Assembly: GCF_002019595.1 (NCBI RefSeq) | Contig: NZ_KV917369.1 | Location: 4,728,624 to 4,792,623 of the forward strand | Direction of reading: 5' to 3' | DNA length: 64,000 nucleotides | DNA from: Priestia abyssalis | GTDB taxonomy: Bacteria; Bacillota; Bacilli; Bacillales; Bacillaceae_H | Shown: positions 58,567 to 64,000 of the stretch, one piece after another | Position numbering within the stretch: position 1 is the stretch's first letter | Layout of the letters: each line of letters starts with the position of its first letter | Program-made: the position numbers and the translations under genes | The notes under the pieces: generated by a model | Seen by the model: the letters and a program-made list of their open reading frames with translations, nothing else | Database searches by the model: none | What the model was told of the DNA's origin: nothing

Positions 58567-59564
58567 CTCTCGGGTACCTCCATTTGAAAATGCTCGTACA
58601 CTAAGTTCGTAACAATTCGTCCGCGGGGTGTACGCTGTAAAAAGCCGATTTGCAATAAGTACGGTTCATATACATCTTCAATTGTATGAGATTCTTCCCC
58701 AATAGTGGCCGCAATCGTATCCAATCCGACAGGTCCTCCCCGAAACTTCTCAATGATGCCCGTTAATAATTTATGGTCGATATGATCCAGTCCTAAGCGG
58801 TCCACCTGAAGCAGCTCCAATGCTTCATCAGCCAAATGCTCTGTAATCTCTCCATCCCCCCGCACTTGGGCGAAATCACGAACCCGACGCAATAAACGAT
58901 TGGCAATACGCGGCGTACCTCGAGACCTTCTCGCAATTTCAACAGCTGCAACAGGCTCTATTCCCACGTTCAGAATGGAAGCGGTCCGTTCTACAATGTC
59001 AGCTAAATCTTCTGTTTGGTAATATTCCAATCGACTCAAAACACCAAAACGGTCGCGCAAAGGTGAAGAAAGCAGACCAGCCCTCGTGGTTGCCCCTACC
59101 AATGTAAAAGGCGGCAAATCCAATCGCACGGAACGGGCACTAGGACCTTTACCAATGACAATATCAAGGCAAAAGTCTTCCATTGCAGGATAGAGGACCT
59201 CTTCTACAGAACGGTGGAGACGGTGAATTTCATCAATGAATAATACATCTCCGGGTTCCAGGCTTGTTAAAATGGCAGCCAAATCCCCTGGCCGCTCAAT
59301 TGCCGGCCCCGACGTCGTCCGAAGCTGCACCCCCATTTCATTTGCAATAATGGCAGCCAGTGTCGTTTTCCCCAATCCCGGCGGACCATATAATAATACA
59401 TGATCCAGCGTTTCATTGCGCAGTTTGGCCGCTTGTATAAAAATCTCAAGATGTGACTTCACTTTCCGCTGCCCAATATATTGCTGGAGGGTTTGCGGGC
59501 GCAAGCTTTGTTCCAGCCATTCTTCTTCTTGCATCACATCACCGGTTACGATTCGGTCGTCCAT
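58563..59564 (-). CDS. ruvB: Holliday junction branch migration ATPase RuvB
   Basis: A 333-residue AAA+ motor. Walker A GPPGLGKTT, Walker B LFIDEIHRLH, sensor LVGATTRAGLLSSPLRDRFG, and the C-terminal winged helix GFLQRTPRGRIVT. The start is ATG 59564 behind GGGAGGAGGATTAT. Repeat A4 lies between it and ruvA, which are normally nearly adjacent. Confidence 0.97.
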   Translation of the reverse strand: MDDRIVTGDVMQEEEWLEQSLRPQTLQQYIGQRKVKSHLEIFIQAAKLRNETLDHVLLYGPPGLGKTTLAAIIANEMGVQLRTTSGPAIERPGDLAAILTSLEPGDVLFIDEIHRLHRSVEEVLYPAMEDFCLDIVIGKGPSARSVRLDLPPFTLVGATTRAGLLSSPLRDRFGVLSRLEYYQTEDLADIVERTASILNVGIEPVAAVEIARRSRGTPRIANRLLRRVRDFAQVRGDGEITEHLADEALELLQVDRLGLDHIDHKLLTGIIEKFRGGPVGLDTIAATIGEESHTIEDVYEPYLLQIGFLQRTPRGRIVTNLVYEHFQMEVPER

Positions 59565-59589
59565 ATAATCCTCCTCCCTTTCCATTAGA

Positions 59590-59740
59590 GGTTGTTCAAA
59601 AAGTCCGGGAAAAATGACCGTCGAATTTCGGCGTCAGCTTGCTTTTCCGCTACTCACGTATTAACAGCATACGCTCCGTTGCTCAAAGCTACGCTTCCTT
59701 GAACTTCTCGGTCCTTTTTGTCCTCCTTTTGAACACACAC
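59590..59740. repeat. Family A dispersed repeat, copy A4
   Basis: GTTGTTCAAAAAGTCCGGG to CCTCCTTTTGAACACACAC; nearly identical to A1. It lies between ruvA and ruvB, inside what should be one transcript. Confidence 0.92.
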
Positions 59741-59757
59741 TATTAATGGCCAATCCT

Positions 59758-60369
59758 TTATTTCAGCAGCTTTTGCAGAGCCTTTTTAATATACTGATCG
59801 GTCGTGAGTTTTTCTTTCATGAGCGCCGGGATCACTTTATTAATTTCTCTCTCCGCATATCCCAGTACTTTCAGAGCTTCCACAGCTTCATCTAAAGCTT
59901 CCGAACCGCTTGTCATTGTATCCAGTTCTTCCACATCCGTGAATAAATCCGGCATAGTACCCGGCAATACGCCTTGAAGCTTGCCTTTTAAATCCAAAAT
60001 CATTTGTCTTGCCGTCTTCTTCCCGACACCCGGAAACTTCACGAGAAATTTCTCATTTTCCTCTTCAATGGCTTGAACAAGCTGCACTGGATTTCCTGAA
60101 GCCAAAATCGCTAAAGCACCTTTTGGACCAATTCCTGACACACTTAATAACTTTGTGAACAGACCCTTTTCTTCACGAGAAGAAAAGCCATATAATGCGA
60201 TGATGTCTTCACGTACATAGTGGTATGTGTAAATCGTCTGTTCACTTTGCGAATCGATGGTGAACACATAAGGATTCGGTGTGAATAATTGATAGCCGAT
60301 TCCGTTGTTTTCTATTACTACATATTCAGGATTCAAATAGGTAATGACCCCTTTTATATAATCGAACAA
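59758..60369 (-). CDS. ruvA: Holliday junction DNA-binding protein RuvA
   Basis: A 203-residue protein that binds four-way junctions as a tetramer and recruits RuvB. N-terminal OB fold (MFDYIKGVITYLNPEYVVIE), helix-hairpin-helix motifs LLSVSGIGPKGALAIL and FLVKFPGVGKKTARQMILDL, and a C-terminal RuvB-binding domain (EALKVLGYAEREINK). It starts at TTG 60369 behind GGGAGAG. Confidence 0.95.
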   Translation of the reverse strand: MFDYIKGVITYLNPEYVVIENNGIGYQLFTPNPYVFTIDSQSEQTIYTYHYVREDIIALYGFSSREEKGLFTKLLSVSGIGPKGALAILASGNPVQLVQAIEEENEKFLVKFPGVGKKTARQMILDLKGKLQGVLPGTMPDLFTDVEELDTMTSGSEALDEAVEALKVLGYAEREINKVIPALMKEKLTTDQYIKKALQKLLK

Positions 60370-60481
60370 TTTATTCTCTCCCTTGCTAATTTCACCTTAT
60401 CCCTTAGTAACGGGAAGTCAGACCTTCACGAATGGAAGTTTCCTTTATGCTATCATATTTGAAATGAATTTGACTACTTAC

Positions 60482-60511
60482 ATTGTACCACAAAAAACAA
60501 ACGTACGTTCC
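60482..60511 (-). promoter_or_regulatory. ruvA promoter with LexA-box candidate
   Basis: GGAACGTACGTTTG (60498-60511) matches the Bacillus LexA box CGAACN4GTTCG at eight of ten positions and covers the -35 region of a -10 TACAAT (60482-60487, minus strand). ruvAB is SOS-controlled in B. subtilis. Confidence 0.6.
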
Positions 60512-60547
60512 TTTTATTGTAGCGCAACTATTCGTTTGTTACATAAG

Positions 60548-60604
60548 AAATCACCGTTTCCGTGAATCAAACTCTTTTGAGCGAATCAAGAAAACGGTGA
60601 TGAC
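60548..60604 (-). terminator. Terminator of bofC
   Basis: Minus-strand stem ATCACCGTTTTC-TTGATTC / GAATCACGGAAACGGTGAT followed by TTCTT, 10 bases after the bofC stop. Confidence 0.75.
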
Positions 60605-60613
60605 CTTTACTTG

Positions 60614-61126
60614 CTATGGGGAACGAAGTGAGTAACCTTCAAAAAACTGCATGAGCGCCACATACTCATCCTTGGAATGAACGCGTATACCTTTTTTCAA
60701 TTTTTGACGGTGATAACTTTCCAGCTTTTCTACATCAATTTGAAAAAAAGATTGAATCACTTTTGTTGATTGATTAGGATCGCCCTCGTAAATGGACAGC
60801 ATGTTATCAACCGAAATCCCAAAGTATCCATTCGTCTTCAATAGTGGAGAAATATCGTCAACATAGGTGCGCAGCACTAGTTCATTGTCACTTTCTTGAA
60901 TTAGCCGCCATGCCTCGTAAGCATTTAAGATGTCTTCCTTCGAACTGTTGGCGTGATGGATCACTTCTTGACTAACCACTCCGTCGACATAAACTCTCTC
61001 CAAGAAAATGGTCACTCTATCTTTACCTGTATGAGCTTCGACCTTTTCAGCAGATATATTCATATATACGAACAATACCATCATCAAACAAAATATTCCT
61101 TTTCGTTGATGAATGAGGATATCCAT
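60614..61126 (-). CDS. bofC: Bypass-of-forespore protein BofC
   Basis: A 170-residue forespore protein that delays the SpoIVB signal controlling pro-sigma-K processing. N-terminal signal segment (GIFCLMMVLFVYMNISA), then VTIFLERVYVDGVVSQE and the BofC C-terminal domain YFGISVDNMLSIYEGDP with a final LESYHRQKLKKGIRVHSKDE. Its location next to ruvA is as in B. subtilis. It complements sigK in the same window. Confidence 0.9.
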   Translation of the reverse strand: MDILIHQRKGIFCLMMVLFVYMNISAEKVEAHTGKDRVTIFLERVYVDGVVSQEVIHHANSSKEDILNAYEAWRLIQESDNELVLRTYVDDISPLLKTNGYFGISVDNMLSIYEGDPNQSTKVIQSFFQIDVEKLESYHRQKLKKGIRVHSKDEYVALMQFFEGYSLRSP

Positions 61127-61149
61127 CCATCTTCACCTTCCTGAATGCA

Positions 61150-61211
61150 AAATAAAAACTTCTAAGCAAGGAAACGGTCATTAATAGCTTTTCCTCATTT
61201 AGAAGTTTTAT
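61150..61211 (-). terminator. Terminator of the YjiH-type gene
   Basis: Minus-strand AAAACTTCTAA-ATGAGGAAA ... TTTCCTTGCTTAGAAGTTTTTATTTT, an 11-bp outer stem with T run. Confidence 0.7.
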
Positions 61212-61302
61212 CCTTTTTATTGTTTTATCCTTTCTTGCAAGCGCTCGAATCCAGTATACTTTACGTTTAAAAGGCTATTTTTCACCCCTGTACATAGAAT
61301 GC

Positions 61303-62667
61303 TTAAAAAAGCATGTGAGCAATTAAGGCAACAATCGGTAAAGTAACAAGTGTTCTTTGCAGAAAAATGATGAATAACTCTAAAAAAGTGAGTGGAATGT
61401 TTGAGCGTAAAATCAAAATTCCGATTTCAGACATATATATTAACTGCGTTAAAGAAACAGTCGCTATAACGAAACGTGTAAGTTCACTTTCAATTCCGCT
61501 GCCAATCACTGCCGGTAAAAACATGTCGGCAAATCCGATCATTAAAGCTTGTGCAGCTTGCTGGGCTTCTGGAATTTGCAGTAAGTTTAAAATAGGAATA
61601 AGAGGATAGGAAATAATTTGAAAAAACGTTGTATATTCCGCAACAATCAAGACAATGGTTCCTAAACTCATGACAAGGGGCAATAACCCAAACCAAATAT
61701 CCAATACCGTCTCTACTCCGCTTTTTACAAGTGTTTTAGCATCAGCAGCACTATTGGCTTTTTGTACTGCTTGATCTAATCCCCACTTCCATTTCGAAGC
61801 CCCTTTCGGAATGGTTTCGTCAATTTGCTGCCCCACCGGCTCATAATATGTGTCCTTTTTGAGAGAAAGGGGAGGAATTCTTGGGACGATTATAGCCGCA
61901 ACGATCCCAGATACCACAACCGTTAAATAAAATGGGACAAACATATGACTAAGGTCAAGAAAGCTAATAACAATTAAACTAAAGGCAATAGAAGCAATCG
62001 AAAAATTGGTGGCAATGACAGCTGCTTCCCTTTTGGTGTAATACCCCTCATCATATTGCTTTGTCGTGACGAGCACGCCTACGGTTCCAGCGCCCATCCA
62101 TGAAGCTAAACAATCAATGGAAGAGCGACCAGGCAGTGTAAATAGCGGTCGCATGATTCTTTGAACCAGAGCGCCTATAAACTCCATCAGCCCAAATTCA
62201 ACGAGAAGTGGAAGCAGCATGCCGGCAAACAGAAACCAAGCGATCAATACAGGCGCCAAATCAAATAAAACTACTCCACCTGTTCCTTTTGACCAAACGA
62301 ATTCCGGACCGATTTCCCATAAAGTAAAGGCCCCGAACAGAAATCCCATCATTCGAATCAATACCAAACCGATGCCGACATTGAATAATCCATTTAAAAA
62401 CGGATTCTCGTTTATGACTTTCATCTTAAATACTTTAGCGAAAATAGAAAAAATGGCGGAGAGCCCCATAATAATCACGATAAGGGCAGGAAGATAATCA
62501 GCAAACAGATTCTGAAGATAGGTTGCCATAACCCCTACACCGATTGTCACTTCTCCCTTATATGTAACAGGAATTAGGAACAGTAAAACACCTATCAGAG
62601 AAGGAAGGAAAAACTTCATATAATTTTTGCTTCTGGATTGTTCCTGTATTTTAATTTCTGCTTTCAT
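61303..62667 (-). CDS. YjiH family nucleoside-recognition (Gate domain) membrane protein
   Basis: A 454-residue polytopic membrane protein with about 9-10 helices. It contains DCLASWMGAGTVGVLVTTKQYDEG and the Gate-type segments FADMFLPAVIGSGIESELTRF and MSEIGILILRSNIPLTFLEL. This fits the YjiH family, which is related to spore maturation and nucleoside-transporter gate proteins. Substrate unknown. It starts 16 bases after the aminotransferase stop behind AAAGGGGGATTTAC, so the two form an operon and the transporter may serve the amino acid or amine used by that enzyme (inference). Confidence 0.82.
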   Translation of the reverse strand: MKAEIKIQEQSRSKNYMKFFLPSLIGVLLFLIPVTYKGEVTIGVGVMATYLQNLFADYLPALIVIIMGLSAIFSIFAKVFKMKVINENPFLNGLFNVGIGLVLIRMMGFLFGAFTLWEIGPEFVWSKGTGGVVLFDLAPVLIAWFLFAGMLLPLLVEFGLMEFIGALVQRIMRPLFTLPGRSSIDCLASWMGAGTVGVLVTTKQYDEGYYTKREAAVIATNFSIASIAFSLIVISFLDLSHMFVPFYLTVVVSGIVAAIIVPRIPPLSLKKDTYYEPVGQQIDETIPKGASKWKWGLDQAVQKANSAADAKTLVKSGVETVLDIWFGLLPLVMSLGTIVLIVAEYTTFFQIISYPLIPILNLLQIPEAQQAAQALMIGFADMFLPAVIGSGIESELTRFVIATVSLTQLIYMSEIGILILRSNIPLTFLELFIIFLQRTLVTLPIVALIAHMLF

Positions 62668-62683
62668 GTAAATCCCCCTTTTA

Positions 62684-64000
62684 TTATTTCTCCATCTTCA
62701 ACTCTGCATATTCTCCCAGCGCTTCATCCAACACGTTCAAACCAAAGTCTATTTCTTCTTTTGTTACAACCAATGGCGGAATCATCCGAATGACTTCTCC
62801 GGAATTGCCGCATAAATAAAATAGAACTCCTTTTTTCAAAGCTAAATCTAAAATTTCAAGTACCCCTTCACCATCCGGCTGATTTGTGAACGGGTCACGG
62901 ATTTCAATCCCGATCATCAGCCCGACACCGCGAACACTCGAAATAAAAGAGTATTTTTCCTTTAGCTGCTGAAGCTTTTCCATAGCGTAACGTCCAGTTT
63001 CTTTTGTATGCTCTAATAATCGCTCCTCTTTTATTACCTGCAAAGATGCCAAAGCCGCTGAACACGCAATCGGATTTCCTCCAAATGTCGTTCCGTGAGA
63101 ACCTAGAGGCCATTTCGCCATCAATTCTTTTGAAGCAACAGTCGCGCTAAGAGGCAAGCCGGCTGCAATCCCTTTTGCAATGGCCATAATATCCGGTGTC
63201 ACTTCAAAAGTTTGAGCAGCAAACCATTCACCCGTCCGGCCAAATCCCGTTTGAACCTCATCAAAAATTAATAGAATCCCATGCTGATCACAAATTTCAC
63301 GCACTTTTTGAAGCCAGCTTTTTGGCGGGATAATGTACCCCCCTTCTCCTAAAACTGGTTCAAGGATGACGCAAGCTACTTCTTCAGGAGTCACTTGGTG
63401 ATTGAAAAGGCTTTCAAAATCTTTTTCCAGTTTTTCCGTTAAATATCTTTCAACATCAACGCCTTTGGGACAAAGTTGTGGATTGGCATAAGGTATTTGG
63501 TACGTCAACCATGATGGCTGTAAAAACTTCCGGTATTTGCTTTTGGAAGTTGTGACACTTAACGCCCCCATCGATCTTCCATGAAAACAACCGGTAAATG
63601 AAATGACATACGGCCTTTTCGTTGCATATTTGGCCAATTTAATGGCACCTTCAATCGCTTCCGTCCCGCTATTAGCAAAGAAAAAACAATCTAATTTGCC
63701 TGGAAGCAGTGCGCCAAGTTCTTCCGCCAATCGTAAAATGGACTCATAAATGATTACTCCCGATGGTCCATGGACAAGGTGATCAATACTGTCCTTCATC
63801 GCTTGAACAACTTTTGGATGGCGATGTCCTACATTTTCAACCGCAATCCCTGAAGTAAAATCTAAATACTTTTTCCCATCCGCTCCGTAGTAATAACACC
63901 CTTCGGCTTTCACAACCGGTAAATTCGGATGATCTTTCGCCATACTTGGTGCCAATAAATTTGAAATATTGTCCACTAAAGATACCCAATCTTTCGTTAT
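62684..64000 (-). CDS. Class III PLP aminotransferase, start beyond the window
   Basis: At least 438 residues of a fold-type I class III transaminase. Conserved parts are LDFTSGIAVENVGHRHP, FFANSGTEAIEGAIKLAK, FTGCFHGRSMGALSVT, LIFDEVQTGFGRTG and the PLP lysine in DIMAIAKGIAAGLPLSA. This group includes GabT, ornithine/acetylornithine and diaminopropionate-type enzymes; the substrate cannot be fixed. A GTG at 63976 could start it but has no ribosome site, and the frame stays open to base 64000 (TKDWVSLVDNIS), so the true start is probably outside. Confidence 0.9.
   Translation of the reverse strand: MTKDWVSLVDNISNLLAPSMAKDHPNLPVVKAEGCYYYGADGKKYLDFTSGIAVENVGHRHPKVVQAMKDSIDHLVHGPSGVIIYESILRLAEELGALLPGKLDCFFFANSGTEAIEGAIKLAKYATKRPYVISFTGCFHGRSMGALSVTTSKSKYRKFLQPSWLTYQIPYANPQLCPKGVDVERYLTEKLEKDFESLFNHQVTPEEVACVILEPVLGEGGYIIPPKSWLQKVREICDQHGILLIFDEVQTGFGRTGEWFAAQTFEVTPDIMAIAKGIAAGLPLSATVASKELMAKWPLGSHGTTFGGNPIACSAALASLQVIKEERLLEHTKETGRYAMEKLQQLKEKYSFISSVRGVGLMIGIEIRDPFTNQPDGEGVLEILDLALKKGVLFYLCGNSGEVIRMIPPLVVTKEEIDFGLNVLDEALGEYAELKMEK

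Noticed and set aside
6046..60450. Possible CRISPR array from the repeated ACTTCCATC segments
   Set aside because: Copies are scattered by kilobases and differ in the middle; there are no regular spacers and no cas genes.

Overview
The window looks like chromosomal DNA from a low-GC, endospore-forming member of the Bacillaceae (Bacillus in the broad sense). The reasons are the sporulation genes (intact sigK, rsfA, spoVB, bofC, pbpI, sda, a YjcZ-type peptide), T-box leaders, GGAGG-type ribosome sites, and a gene order that closely follows the B. subtilis ruvAB-to-yrhC segment. I cannot name the species. There is no prophage, no IS transposase, no CRISPR array and no rRNA or tRNA gene. RNA features are a 6S RNA, two T-box riboswitches and one unassigned structured leader.

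Layout. 1-3.3 kb: start of yqeH, yqeG, the checkpoint gene sda behind a DnaA-box cluster, divergent psd/pssA, a YjcZ peptide with a sigma-K-like promoter, and an unassigned hydrophobic micro-ORF. 3.4-6.1 kb: motAB with a sigma-D-like promoter, then uninterrupted sigK. 6.1-6.8 kb: a yrzI-type operon of very short peptides. 7.1-11.2 kb: yrrT-mtnN-mccA-mccB-yrhC for methionine-to-cysteine conversion. 11.3-22.1 kb: yrzA, yrrS, pbpI, greA, udk, the tRNA wobble genes trhP2-trhP1-trmR, mltG, yrzB, yqgF, yrzL. 22.1-33.1 kb: alaS with its T-box, yrrI, yrzQ, yrzR, recD2, yrrB, mnmA, a cysteine desulfurase and cymR. 33.2-36.6 kb: a structured leader plus rarA, then rsfA and tcdA. 36.7-42.5 kb: 6S RNA, hisS-aspS with a T-box, yrzK, yrvJ, dtd. 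42.5-61.1 kb: relA, apt, recJ, a CDF cation exporter, secDF, comN, spoVB, yrbG, yrzE, yajC, tgt, queA, yrzS, ruvB, ruvA, bofC. 61.3-64 kb: a YjiH-type membrane protein and a class III aminotransferase that runs off the edge.

How the genes work together. Many products serve tRNA and translation quality: AlaS, HisS, AspS, MnmA with its sulfur donor, TrhP1/TrhP2/TrmR, TcdA, Tgt/QueA, Dtd and RelA. A second group repairs DNA: RecD2, RecJ, RuvAB, RarA, YqgF. CymR is encoded about 21 kb from a likely CymR site in front of yrrT, so regulator and target share the window.

The most unusual aspect is the intergenic DNA. Three dispersed repeat families occupy many gene junctions. Family A (about 135-270 bp, ends GTTCAAAAAG/CTTTTTGAAC, six copies) lies inside the motAB leader, between the alaS T-box and alaS, and between ruvA and ruvB. 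Family B has GCGGAGGCG/TAGCTGCGGCTCC-type ends. Family C has ACTTCCATCAG hairpins. One family A copy carries a family B segment. Other points of interest are the structured rarA leader and the yrzI micropeptide operon with two mutually complementary hairpins.
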